A DNA stretch of 14,914 nt from assembly GCA_002338605.1 (NCBI GenBank), contig DDIP01000038.1:1-14914 (forward strand). The letters are read 5' to 3'. Each line of letters begins with the position of its first letter. Position 1 is the stretch's first letter. The DNA comes from Proteobacteria bacterium UBA1847. Lineage in GTDB: Bacteria > Pseudomonadota > Gammaproteobacteria > Steroidobacterales > Woeseiaceae. The notes beneath the pieces were generated by a model. The model was not told the DNA's origin. It did no database searches and saw only the letters and a program-made list of their open reading frames with translations. The position numbers were made by a program, and so were the translations under genes. Below, piece after piece: positions 1 through 7,359 of this stretch.

Positions 1-128
1 GTTACATTCTTCAATGTCGGGCACTCCGCGTATTCATGAAACAGCCATAACCGGAATCGCAGTTGTGGCAGGGCGTTCATTGTAAGATTTCGGGAGAGGC
101 TATCGTTAGCGCGTGGTTCCATACAGCG
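1..128. other. Edge region without a firm gene
   Basis: I see no convincing gene here. On the minus strand a frame opens at an ATG (80-78) and stays open for 26 codons to the window edge, so it could be the 5' end of a gene lying to the left; it begins MNALPQLRFRLWLF. It has no clear Shine-Dalgarno sequence and I recognise no domain. The CRP-like palindrome at 129-148 is centred about 58 bases upstream of that ATG, a sensible distance for an activator site, which is the only support. The short plus-strand frames entering from the left all end by about position 91 and resemble nothing I know. Confidence 0.25.
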
Positions 129-148
129 AGTGTGACGCAGATCACACT
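129..148. promoter_or_regulatory. CRP/Vfr-type operator-like palindrome
   Basis: A perfect inverted repeat with 7-base arms, AGTGTGA-N6-TCACACT, contains the full CRP core TGTGA-N6-TCACA. It lies just past the stop codon of the fimX-like gene, so it most plausibly serves a leftward gene starting near position 80 or beyond the edge. In that reading a class II placement would put the -10 near 103-108, where only a weak match (TAACGA on the minus strand) is seen. Alternatively, the repeat could form a 7-base-pair RNA hairpin followed on the plus strand by TTTGAGTTTT, a weak terminator for a rightward gene off the left edge. The match to CRP is seen directly; the function is inferred. Confidence 0.45.
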
Positions 149-169
149 TTGAGTTTTCGAAACGCTTCG

Positions 170-2320
170 CTAAACGGCACCGGCTGCCGTCAGATTGGCC
201 AGCGTATTTGCCGCAACACTCTCTCGTTCCTGCAATACAACCTCCGGCTCGTGAACATAATGTCCCTGCATGAAATCAAGGCCGAGTTGAAACAGCACGG
301 CCATGGCGTTGGCGTTTTCAACACGTTCAGCGACAGTCTTGATATTGCGTTTCTGTGCCGCCTTGACGATTTTCGCGACGGCAGCCTGCATGTTCGAGTC
401 GGTCATCAGTGTGTGCATCAGTTCGCCATCGATCTTGATGTAATCGGGCTTGAGTATGTCGAGGATCTGGAACCGCTCCTGGTCGATACCGTAGTGTTCC
501 AGTGCAAAACCGATTCCCAGCTTGCGTACGTGCGCTGCCAATACCTGGGTTTGCTTGATGTGTGTCGCGGCATCCTGTTCCGGTATCTGTATGACCAGCC
601 GCGAACAGTCGAATCCCGCGTCGTCCAGTTTCTGCTGCAGCCAGGCTGCGGTCGAGGTGTCTTTTATCGATTGCTTCGACATGCGCACGAATACGCGGTC
701 AGCGTTAGCCTCGTTACAAAACTTTACTGCCGACTGCAGCATCCACCGGTCAATATTTTTCATCATGTTGTTACGTTCGGCCGCCGGCAGGAATTCCGAA
801 GGCAGCACCGAATTTCCATGCTCATCAATCATTCGAACCAGCAGGTCATACATTTGGACAGAATCGCTTCGCAGTCCGGCGATGGGCAGTTGCGCGAGGC
901 GGAACCGATCTTCCATCAACGCGGCCTTAAGGTGCTTGACCCAGATGGCATCGAACTCACGCTGTTTGGTATCTTCGTCTGCACTTTGGTCGAGGAAGGA
1001 GGTGTTTCCGCCCGCTTTCCTGCCGAGGCTGTGCGCACTTACCGTAGCGGCAATGAATTCCTCAAGGCTGCTGAAAACTTCATTGACCGCGCAGGCGCCG
1101 ACCGTGCATGTCAGGTGCGTCGAATTTTCCTCAACCTCGAATGTGTGTTTCGCAATGTGATCACAAAATTGTTTGCCCCAGACCTGTGCGTCGCGAGCTG
1201 AACCGCGCTCCAGCAGGACCATAAGCGATGTGCCCTCGAAACGGCCTGCAACATCGCGCGGATGGAGCCGCTTGCGAACTTCTTCTGCGAGTTGCGCTAT
1301 AACCTCTTCGGAATTCAGGATGCCAACTTTCTGTCGAACAGCGCCGAAATTATCGGGCTTGATATAGACAAGGCAATGGGTACCCTGTGCAGGTTTGCGA
1401 CGCAAACGTTTGGTAATTCGCTCAATAAACTGGGCGCGGTGAAAAAACAGGGTTGTCGGGTCTCGTTTCAGTGCGTCGTGCACCAGCTTGGTCGGTTCCT
1501 CGGCAATTTTTAATTGTGGCGCAATGCGGATTTGTACACAGGGCCCGTCATCGAGATCGAAACGACGGAACTCCAGATGAATTTCAGCGTTATTACCGGA
1601 CTGGACCTGGGAACGGACTATCAGTTTTTCGTTGCGCTGCCACTTGCCCTGGATTGTGGCGATCAGTGCGCCTTTCAGCGCCGCCTGGCTCTCCGGGTCG
1701 AATGTGTCCATCACAGGCATGCCGATCAGCTCGTTCTTGTTCCCGGCCCGGAACTGCCGAACCCAGGCGTCGTTGATATCAGTGAAAATACCGTCCTGGA
1801 CCAGCGCAATCGAACTGCTTGATGAGTCCATGTGATCTTTTAGCTGACGCTTGTATTCTGTCGCCGACTGAATCGTGGAGTTGAGCGCACGTTCGACCCG
1901 CAGGGCTCGCAGCTCACGCGACACCACCGACTGCAGGCGGCCTTTTAATGAGAGTGAAACGAGGTCACAGGCACCTGCCTGCATTGCGGTCAGGATGCTG
2001 CCTTCATCGGCGGTTGCCTGCATTGCAACCAGCGGCACTTCCGGGTTGTAGCGATCCTTAAGTTTTATGACCTGGCGGATGGAGTCCTTGAAACGATCGC
2101 AGTTCAGGATTAGCAATTCGACGTTTTCAGCCGCCATCATGTCTGCGAGTTTTGCGGGTGACGGAATCCAGTGGCAATGGGCAGCATGACCGGCATCACG
2201 CAGCGCGCTATTGATGATTTCGACGTCGTCCCGATCTTCCGTGAGGACGGCTATGGAGATGCTTTGGCGCCCGTTCAAATCCCAATCCCTGGCAACGGAT
2301 CTCGGTCCGTCGATTTCCAT
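170..2320 (-). CDS. fimX: FimX-like degenerate receiver-PAS-GGDEF-EAL cyclic-di-GMP receptor protein
   Basis: Probable cytoplasmic c-di-GMP effector that couples the second messenger to type IV pilus assembly, as FimX does in Pseudomonas and Xanthomonas. From ATG 2320 it has 716 residues in the order receiver (about 20-135), PAS (165-275), GGDEF (290-445), EAL (460-700). All three signalling motifs look broken. The receiver has Asn (N73, ILNCD) where the phosphorylated Asp belongs. GGDEF reads EGTSL in the context GRFEGTSLMVLL. EAL reads DLL (YDLLVRM), and the metal ligands are replaced: VNLS by VRMS, the ExE strand by IQIPE, DDFG by EHYG. The IKID lysine and the AERVE glutamate remain, so it probably binds but neither makes nor cleaves c-di-GMP. 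Start is uncertain. The frame is open to an ATG at 2401 without a Shine-Dalgarno and with an unlikely N-terminus. TTG 2278, seven bases after AGGGA, would start right at the receiver domain. The gene is divergent from efp. Confidence 0.85.
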   Translation of the reverse strand: MEIDGPRSVARDWDLNGRQSISIAVLTEDRDDVEIINSALRDAGHAAHCHWIPSPAKLADMMAAENVELLILNCDRFKDSIRQVIKLKDRYNPEVPLVAMQATADEGSILTAMQAGACDLVSLSLKGRLQSVVSRELRALRVERALNSTIQSATEYKRQLKDHMDSSSSSIALVQDGIFTDINDAWVRQFRAGNKNELIGMPVMDTFDPESQAALKGALIATIQGKWQRNEKLIVRSQVQSGNNAEIHLEFRRFDLDDGPCVQIRIAPQLKIAEEPTKLVHDALKRDPTTLFFHRAQFIERITKRLRRKPAQGTHCLVYIKPDNFGAVRQKVGILNSEEVIAQLAEEVRKRLHPRDVAGRFEGTSLMVLLERGSARDAQVWGKQFCDHIAKHTFEVEENSTHLTCTVGACAVNEVFSSLEEFIAATVSAHSLGRKAGGNTSFLDQSADEDTKQREFDAIWVKHLKAALMEDRFRLAQLPIAGLRSDSVQMYDLLVRMIDEHGNSVLPSEFLPAAERNNMMKNIDRWMLQSAVKFCNEANADRVFVRMSKQSIKDTSTAAWLQQKLDDAGFDCSRLVIQIPEQDAATHIKQTQVLAAHVRKLGIGFALEHYGIDQERFQILDILKPDYIKIDGELMHTLMTDSNMQAAVAKIVKAAQKRNIKTVAERVENANAMAVLFQLGLDFMQGHYVHEPEVVLQERESVAANTLANLTAAGAV

Positions 2321-2353
2321 ATTCTGTAACCCCAGCAGCCAGTTTAGACACAG

Positions 2354-2376
2354 GGGACGCCGGAGTCCCGATCCGG
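2354..2376 (-). promoter_or_regulatory. Two mutually exclusive short hairpins upstream of the fimX-like start
   Basis: Two overlapping inverted repeats compete for the same bases. GGGAC (2354-2358) pairs with GTCCC (2365-2369), and CCGGA (2360-2364) pairs with TCCGG (2372-2376). Both are exact 5-base-pair stems with loops of 6 and 7. If translation of the fimX-like gene begins at 2320 or 2278, they lie 34 or more bases upstream in its leader, as a small switch might. If the 2401 start is real they are just coding sequence. The stems are short and could be chance in GC-rich DNA. Confidence 0.2.
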
Positions 2377-2437
2377 AGCTCAAAACCGTGACCTGATTCA
2401 TGTTTCGGCGGCCGGGCAGCGGGAATCGGGGCCAAAA

Positions 2438-2468
2438 TTCGGCTGGCGAAGCGCCAAGACTCTAGTAT
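2438..2468 (+). promoter_or_regulatory. Possible efp promoter
   Basis: TAGTAT at 2463-2468 is a reasonable -10 box (TATAAT consensus). The best -35 candidate is TTCGGC at 2438-2443, with a 19-base spacer, which is poor. Transcription would begin near 2475, giving a leader of about 42 bases. That leader contains a weak GCGCC/GGCGC hairpin and only a poor Shine-Dalgarno (GAG) before the efp ATG. Confidence 0.3.
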
Positions 2469-2516
2469 CATGGCGCCTCGTCGAGAACCGGCGCGTCCCC
2501 CAAACGAGCGATTTTT

Positions 2517-3083
2517 ATGGCCAACTACAGCACCAGCGAATTCAAATCCGGTCTCCGTATCATCATCGATGGCAATCCCTGCATTATCGTCGAGAATGAA
2601 TTCGTCAAGCCCGGCAAAGGCCAGGCATTCAACCGCGTTCGAATCAAGAACCTCAAAACCGGAAAAACCGTTGACAAGACGTTCAAGTCGGGTGAATCCG
2701 TCGAAGCCGCCGATGTCGTGGACAAGGACATGCAGTATCTTTATGCGGATGGCGAATTCTGGCACTTCATGGTGCCCGATACCTTTGAGCAATACGCCGC
2801 CGATGCGTCGGCGATGAGTGACGCCAGCGACTGGATTACCGACGGCGACATTTGCATGATCACGCTGTGGAACAATACGCCCCTGATCGTGACGCCACCC
2901 AATTTCGTCGAGCTTGAAATTGTGGAGACGGACCCTGGCGTCAAAGGTGATACAGCGAGCGGTGGTGTCAAGCCAGCGAAGTTATCGACCGGCGCTGTCG
3001 TCAGGGTGCCGCTATTCGTCGATCAGAATGAAGTTATCAAGGTCGATACCCGCTCCCGCGAGTATGTTTCTCGCATCAAATAA
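2517..3083 (+). CDS. efp: Translation elongation factor P
   Basis: EF-P binds ribosomes stalled on consecutive prolines, between the P and E sites, and promotes peptide-bond formation. The 188-residue protein has the usual length and three-domain layout: a KOW-like N-terminal domain (about 1-65) and two OB-fold domains. The modification loop reads KPGKGQAF with the target lysine at K34, the residue that EpmA beta-lysylates; its Lys, rather than Arg, fits the EpmA pathway, and epmA lies 459 bases beyond its end. The C-terminal signature region ends [13 protein letters not shown]. The ATG at 2517 matches the family N-terminus (MANYSTSEF), although the ribosome site is weak. The last 8 bases overlap the end of msrC on the other strand, and no terminator is visible between them. 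EpmB, the lysine 2,3-aminomutase also needed, is not in this window. Confidence 0.98.
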   Translation: MANYSTSEFKSGLRIIIDGNPCIIVENEFVKPGKGQAFNRVRIKNLKTGKTVDKTFKSGESVEAADVVDKDMQYLYADGEFWHFMVPDTFEQYAADASAMSDASDWITDGDICMITLWNNTPLIVTPPNFVELEIVETDPGVKGDTASGGVKPAKLSTGAVVRVPLFVDQNEVIKVDTRSREYVSRIK

Positions 3084-3549
3084 ATCCTGGGTTCGCCGAC
3101 TGCAATTCGCAATAGGCATTGCAAATCCGTTCAACGCCCGCCTGATCCTCGGCACTAAAACGGTTGGGACTTGCACTATCGATGTCAAGAACGCCAACGA
3201 GTTGATCACGCACCTGTAGCGGCACGACAATTTCGGAGCGTGAATCCGGGTCGCAGACTATGTGGCCCTCGAAGAGTTGAACGTCGGCGACTCGTTGTGT
3301 TTGAAGCGTGGCCGCAGCCGTACCACAGACGCCCGAACCCATCGGAATGCGAACGCATGCGGGCTTTCCCTGGAAGGGTCCCAGTACCAATTCATCATCC
3401 CGCAGGATGTACAGGCCCAGCCAGTTGATGTCATCGATTGCATGGAACATCAGCCCGACAAAATTGCTGGCATTGGCGAGTGGATCGCTTTCGCCGTCGA
3501 GCAGCATGCGAAGCTGTGCTTCAAGCAGCCTGTAATCTGGATTACTCAT
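3076..3549 (-). CDS. msrC: Free methionine-(R)-sulfoxide reductase (GAF domain)
   Basis: Reduces free methionine-R-sulfoxide in the cytoplasm using thioredoxin. It is a single GAF domain of 157 residues, close to E. coli fRMsr (YebR). Family landmarks are [42 protein letters not shown] and GVLDIDS. The three conserved cysteines are present (C65, C75, C99 in this numbering) with the E. coli spacing of 10 and 24. I chose the ATG at 3549, the internal Met 4 residues after an upstream ATG at 3561, because the length up to DINW then matches E. coli and because it overlaps the epmA stop as ATGAGTAA, a coupling arrangement. It is the last gene of the overlapping minus-strand operon and meets efp tail to tail with an 8-base overlap. 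Confidence 0.93.
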   Translation of the reverse strand: MSNPDYRLLEAQLRMLLDGESDPLANASNFVGLMFHAIDDINWLGLYILRDDELVLGPFQGKPACVRIPMGSGVCGTAAATLQTQRVADVQLFEGHIVCDPDSRSEIVVPLQVRDQLVGVLDIDSASPNRFSAEDQAGVERICNAYCELQSANPGFI

Positions 3550-4513
3550 CGTTTTTCTCATATGGGAACGGGATAACGTTACGGATATCGTCGGTCTTTT
3601 CGTAAATCATTTGCAAGCGTTCAATCCCAACGGCGACGCCGGCGCATTCAGGAAGCCCGTGTTCCAGCGCATCGATCAGCGCCTGGTCGTGAGGTCGAAT
3701 GCGACGTCTGCGTCGTTTTCGATTTGCCAGGTCGGCAGCAATTCGGGTGGCTTGCTCGTTGGCATCGGTCAGCTCGACATAACCGTTGCAGAGTTCCATG
3801 TCACCCATGAAGATTTCGAAACGATCTGCAACTGATGCATCGCCCGGACACCTGCGCGCAAGTGCAGCCTGAGACGCAGGATAATGGCGCACGACCGTGA
3901 GCCTGTCGTTCGCGAACTCAGGCGCAATTCGGGTCGACATCAAAAGGTCAAGCCAATCGTCGCGTTCGTTACCCATTGAGGCGAAAAGGTCCTTATCTGC
4001 ATTCGCCGCCGCCGTCATTTCGCGAATCGATGCAGTAGCCGGATCGAATGCAAGCGTATCGAAAAAAGCGTCGCGGTAGTCGACGATAGTTGCCGAGTCC
4101 GAAAGCATCGGAGCGTTCAGCGCTGTAGCGATCAGCTTGATTGCGTCGTCCACAATATCGCCGAGACCGAAGTCCAGACGGTACCATTCAAGCAAGGTGA
4201 ATTCGGGCTGGTGCCTCGGACCCCATTCGTCGTCACGAAACACACGACTCACCGAATAAATATCCGGCCAGGAGTCCGCAAGCATGCGTTTCATCATGAA
4301 TTCCGGCGACGTATGCAGGTAAAGCGGCTCGGAACAATGGCCGCTGTGCACTTCGAGACTTTCAATCTGCACATCGCTGACGGCCGATGGACTCAATGCT
4401 GCAGTGTCAACTTCCATTACACCTTGAGTCGCAAAATAGCGCCGGATGCGCCGCAGCATCGCGGCTCGTCTCCGGGCAAACTCCGGTCCGGATGCGGGAC
4501 GCCAGCCGCTCAT
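3542..4513 (-). CDS. epmA: EF-P--(R)-beta-lysine ligase
   Basis: Ligates beta-lysine to K34 of EF-P (also called GenX, PoxA or YjeA). It is a class II lysyl-tRNA synthetase catalytic core without the N-terminal anticodon-binding OB fold: 323 residues rather than about 500. Motif 1 surrounds GVMEVDTAALSP (31-42). Motif 2 is RVFRDDEWGPRHQPEF (90-105), followed by TLLEWYR. Motif 3 is GVAVGIERLQMI (292-303), with the ATP-binding arginine R299. The ELCNGYVELTDANEQ stretch, typical of lysine recognition, is intact. A run of arginines (RKRRRRRIR) replaces the usual lysine-rich strip before motif 3. Its ATG overlaps the psd stop as ATGA, and its own stop overlaps the msrC start. The substrate gene efp is on the opposite strand just past msrC. 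Confidence 0.97.
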   Translation of the reverse strand: MSGWRPASGPEFARRRAAMLRRIRRYFATQGVMEVDTAALSPSAVSDVQIESLEVHSGHCSEPLYLHTSPEFMMKRMLADSWPDIYSVSRVFRDDEWGPRHQPEFTLLEWYRLDFGLGDIVDDAIKLIATALNAPMLSDSATIVDYRDAFFDTLAFDPATASIREMTAAANADKDLFASMGNERDDWLDLLMSTRIAPEFANDRLTVVRHYPASQAALARRCPGDASVADRFEIFMGDMELCNGYVELTDANEQATRIAADLANRKRRRRRIRPHDQALIDALEHGLPECAGVAVGIERLQMIYEKTDDIRNVIPFPYEKNDE

Positions 4514-5376
4514 CGTGTTGCGGACGACAATTGCCCGATGGATTCGCCTACGCGCAGCGTCGCACCAGCCTGCAGATTGTCATGCCACTCAGAGCATCCC
4601 GCCGGAAGCAGCAAAATGACCGTGGAGCCCATATTGAACCAGCCAAGGAGGTCGCCTCTTTCCAGCGTTGTCGATGCCCGGGAAAGACTCAATGCCTCAA
4701 CGACGCCATGCTTTCGCGGCCGGATTTCCCCGCTCCAGGGTGTCGAAATACTGCCGACGTTAAGCGCCCCGACAAAAATCACCGCTGCCGGTCCCTGGTT
4801 GGTCGTGAAGCGCATGATCAGGCGTTCATTGCGGCGGAACAAACCCCTGACGGTTGCAACAGTCGTCTGGTTGACGCTAAACAGGTCGCCGGGAACATAA
4901 TTTGCGGAAATCAGTTGTCCGTCGACGGGTGCGTGAACCCGATGATAGTTGTAGGGCGCGAGATAAATTGTCGCGAAATTGCCGTCGACATACGCGTTGG
5001 CCTCGTCGATGTCAGCGGCGAGGAGATCCGCGAGCGAATAGTCGATCCCTTTTGCCTGGATCAAGCTATCGCCCTGGATTGCGCCAGCCAGGCTGACGGT
5101 GCCATCGACCGGCGACACGATGGAGCGACTATCGCCGCTGACCGGTCGTGCTGCGTCATTCAACTCGCGAGTAAAAAAATCGTTCAACGTTGCGAAATCA
5201 TCCGGGACTCGCCGCAGGACATCATCGAGGTCAACGTCGTACATGGCGACAAATTTTGTGATCAGAAAATTCTTTGTCGCCGTGTGTCGTATTCGTGCGA
5301 TTCGCCATACCAGCGCTGTTAGCCAGTGCTGTGGCACGAGATACTGAAATGCAACAAACAGTCGCGCCAGCATCAT
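4510..5376 (-). CDS. psd: Phosphatidylserine decarboxylase proenzyme
   Basis: Converts phosphatidylserine to phosphatidylethanolamine at the inner membrane, the last step of the main membrane phospholipid pathway. The 288-residue proenzyme should self-cleave between G250 and S251 in the motif MGST (usually LGST), giving a beta chain of 250 residues and a 38-residue alpha chain with an N-terminal pyruvoyl group. The catalytic triad can be seen: D91 in SPVDGTV, H148 in NYHRVHAPVDG, and S251. Two ATGs lie in tandem at the start. The first overlaps the pcuAC stop as ATGA, and the second is better placed relative to the GGAA upstream; the difference is one residue. It is the middle gene of the overlapping operon. 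Confidence 0.96.
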   Translation of the reverse strand: MMLARLFVAFQYLVPQHWLTALVWRIARIRHTATKNFLITKFVAMYDVDLDDVLRRVPDDFATLNDFFTRELNDAARPVSGDSRSIVSPVDGTVSLAGAIQGDSLIQAKGIDYSLADLLAADIDEANAYVDGNFATIYLAPYNYHRVHAPVDGQLISANYVPGDLFSVNQTTVATVRGLFRRNERLIMRFTTNQGPAAVIFVGALNVGSISTPWSGEIRPRKHGVVEALSLSRASTTLERGDLLGWFNMGSTVILLLPAGCSEWHDNLQAGATLRVGESIGQLSSATR

Positions 5377-5798
5377 TCGTTCCGGCGGCTGATTTGGGCT
5401 TCGAGGCTGAGCAATAATGTTGTGTCCTCATAGAAATTAAGGGACACGGTGTCAACATCTGTTTTCTTGTGCATCAGCATCAGGTGTAGCCCGCCCTGTT
5501 GCAAGGCCACTGTTGCGCCTGGCGCGATCACCAGCGAGTCGACCGGCCTCATTTTCGCAACACCGTCCTCCAGTAACGACTCGTGCAGTTCAACGGCGCC
5601 AAAGTCCGGGCTGCTGACACGGTTGATTAGAATCGCATCGTTCGAGTTATTTGTCAGCGAAAGATACGCGGCACTCATCATTCGGCCCGGTAGCGGCTCC
5701 GTCACGACAACATTGCTGGCAACCAGCGGAGGACTCGATTCACCCGTGCAGGCCACAAGTGCGAGCAGCGCGAGACCAATGAGCAGAATATTGCGCAT
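5373..5798 (-). CDS. Periplasmic copper chaperone, PCu(A)C family lipoprotein
   Basis: Binds Cu(I) in the periplasm and passes it to cytochrome oxidase assembly, usually together with SCO. The 141-residue protein has a short charged N-terminus, a hydrophobic stretch and a lipobox (LVAC, Cys17), so it is probably lipid-anchored after cleavage before C17. The family motif H-x10-M-x21-H-x-M is exact: H72, M83, H105 and M107. The fold region from about residue 25 has the family's TEPLPGRMMSAAYLSLTN start. Its ATG shares a base with the sco stop (TGATG), and its stop overlaps the psd start, so it is translationally linked to both. The neighbouring sco supports a role in delivering copper to the CuA site. 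Confidence 0.92.
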   Translation of the reverse strand: MRNILLIGLALLALVACTGESSPPLVASNVVVTEPLPGRMMSAAYLSLTNNSNDAILINRVSSPDFGAVELHESLLEDGVAKMRPVDSLVIAPGATVALQQGGLHLMLMHKKTDVDTVSLNFYEDTTLLLSLEAQISRRNE

Positions 5799-6409
5799 CA
5801 GCGTCTTGCTGCGATGATCGGCAGATCATGCAGATAGCTTTCGAGAGTATGCGGAGCGCTAAACAGCGCAACGAACTTTCCATCCGGATCGACAACGAGC
5901 ACCGCAGCCGAGTGATCGACGCCGTAGCTGTCATCGACAATATTGACTTTCTCGAAATAAATCCCGAGCCCCGAAGTCAGCCTCTTCAACTGCTCGAGAT
6001 CGCCCGTGATGCCGAGGTTGTCGGGTCCGAAGTAGCTGACGTAGCGGTCAAGTATTTCAGGCGTGTCGCGCTCCGGATCGACGCTGACCAATACAATGCG
6101 GGGAACTACGTCCGCTTCAGACTCGATGAGTTCGCGTCGAACATTCGCAAGGGTCTGAAGGGTGGTCGGGCAAATATCCGGACAATGGGTGAAGCCAAAA
6201 AAGACAAGATCCCACTGGCCCCGGAACGAGTCGGCATCGACCGGCGCGCCGCGCTGATCGAGCAGCGAGAAATCCGGGAGGTCACTTCCTGCCGGAAGAA
6301 CGGTTGCGGAGCGCGGTTCAGCCGGTGTGCCGGATTTCAGTGCAGCAAAGATACCGGCGGCGAGAGCGCCGCCGAGCAATAGCGCGATCAGGACATGTCT
6401 TGGGTTCAT
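5798..6409 (-). CDS. SCO1/SenC family cytochrome oxidase copper-insertion protein
   Basis: A membrane-anchored thioredoxin-like protein that inserts copper into, or reduces, the CuA site of cytochrome c oxidase. From ATG 6409 it has 203 residues: a hydrophobic anchor at about 6-24, then a periplasmic thioredoxin fold. The copper ligands C76 and C80 are in [11 protein letters not shown], and the third ligand H166 is in VDHSAAV. The frame continues upstream to an ATG at 6556, but those 49 residues lack SCO features and overlap prmB on the other strand. ATG 6409 has an AGG five bases away and is followed directly by the anchor, so I prefer it. It heads the five-gene overlapping operon and is divergent from prmB. 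Confidence 0.94.
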   Translation of the reverse strand: MNPRHVLIALLLGGALAAGIFAALKSGTPAEPRSATVLPAGSDLPDFSLLDQRGAPVDADSFRGQWDLVFFGFTHCPDICPTTLQTLANVRRELIESEADVVPRIVLVSVDPERDTPEILDRYVSYFGPDNLGITGDLEQLKRLTSGLGIYFEKVNIVDDSYGVDHSAAVLVVDPDGKFVALFSAPHTLESYLHDLPIIAARR

Positions 6410-6487
6410 TGGACCTGCGATTGTAGTTGCAAAGCGGGCAATTCTACAGGCAGTTGGCCGGTCAGCGTGATAGATTCGCCGTCGCCC
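6410..6487. promoter_or_regulatory. Divergent sco / prmB intergenic promoter region
   Basis: This 78-base gap must hold the leftward promoter of the sco operon and probably the rightward one for prmB. On the minus strand TACAAT (6425-6420) and TAGAAT (6446-6441) both resemble -10 boxes, but neither has a good -35. TACAAT would leave a nearly leaderless transcript, so TAGAAT, giving a leader of about 25 bases, is more sensible. I see no clear plus-strand promoter and no operator palindrome. Confidence 0.25.
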
Positions 6488-7357
6488 ATGAATGTCGAAG
6501 ATCTCATACACGCAATTGCGGCCGATTTTGACGATGCCGGGCTGGTTTATGGACATGGCACGGACAATGCGCTGGACGAAGCGGCCTGGCTGGTATTTGC
6601 CACCTTGCAGCTATCGCACGACGACGCACCTGCCGTCTACGCCAACGCGGTGACCGGAGAGCAGCGCGCAGCGGCGACGGCAATCGCGGCGGAGAGAACT
6701 CGCGGGCGTAAACCACTCGCCTACCTGCTGAAGCAGGCATTCTTCGCCGGTCGGGAATTCTATATCGACGAACGCGTCCTGGTGCCGCGCAGCCCGATCG
6801 CCGAACTGATCCTGGATCGGTTTGCGCCCTGGGTCGATCCGCACACCGTACGCGACGCCGTGGACCTCGGTACCGGCAGCGGCTGCATTGCGATCGCCAT
6901 TGCCCACGCGTTTCCCGATGCCATCGTCGACGCTGTCGATATTTCCCGGGATGCGCTCGACGTGGCCACGATTAATATCGAAAAACATGACCTGATTGGC
7001 CGGGTGAATGCCGTGCAATCGGACTTTTTCGACGCACTCGATGGCAGGCGTTACGACCTGATCGTCAGCAATCCGCCCTATGTGGATCGTGAGGATATGG
7101 AATCCATGCCGGATGAGTTTCGCCACGAACCGGAACTGGGCCTGGCAGCTGGCGACGACGGCTTGCAGGCCGTGCATAAGATTTTGCGAGACGCCTCGCG
7201 ATTCCTGACGGACAATGGAATACTCATATGTGAGGTCGGCAACAGCCAGCCGGCACTCGAAGCTGCTTACCCAGAGCTCGAATTTGTCTGGCTGGAGTTC
7301 AAGGCAGGCGGGTGCGGCGTTTTCCTGCTGGCGAACAAGGATCTGGAAGGTTTATAA
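6488..7357 (+). CDS. prmB: 50S ribosomal protein L3 N5-glutamine methyltransferase
   Basis: Methylates a glutamine side chain of ribosomal protein L3 with S-adenosylmethionine. The 289-residue protein has an N-terminal helical domain (about 1-95) and a Rossmann methyltransferase domain. The SAM-binding motif is DLGTGSG (126-132), and the catalytic NPPY begins at N195. What follows, [20 protein letters not shown], is the form typical of PrmB rather than its paralogue PrmC, and PrmB also lies directly before aroC in E. coli. I chose ATG 6488 because [10 protein letters not shown] looks like the family start; an in-frame GTG at 6467 is possible, and neither has a good Shine-Dalgarno. The aroC start follows 2 bases after its stop. 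Confidence 0.93.
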   Translation: MNVEDLIHAIAADFDDAGLVYGHGTDNALDEAAWLVFATLQLSHDDAPAVYANAVTGEQRAAATAIAAERTRGRKPLAYLLKQAFFAGREFYIDERVLVPRSPIAELILDRFAPWVDPHTVRDAVDLGTGSGCIAIAIAHAFPDAIVDAVDISRDALDVATINIEKHDLIGRVNAVQSDFFDALDGRRYDLIVSNPPYVDREDMESMPDEFRHEPELGLAAGDDGLQAVHKILRDASRFLTDNGILICEVGNSQPALEAAYPELEFVWLEFKAGGCGVFLLANKDLEGL

Positions 7358-7359
7358 CA

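Noticed and set aside
113..1201. Open plus-strand frame of 362 codons opposite the fimX-like gene
   Set aside because: It is antisense to conserved EAL and GGDEF domain sequence and its translation resembles no family.
2208..2792. Open minus-strand frame of 194 codons overlapping efp and the fimX start
   Set aside because: It covers the efp coding region and intergenic DNA in the wrong frame, with no recognisable domain.
6410..6556. N-terminal extension of the sco gene by 49 residues
   Set aside because: It would overlap prmB, lacks SCO features, and the hydrophobic anchor begins immediately after ATG 6409, which has a ribosome site.
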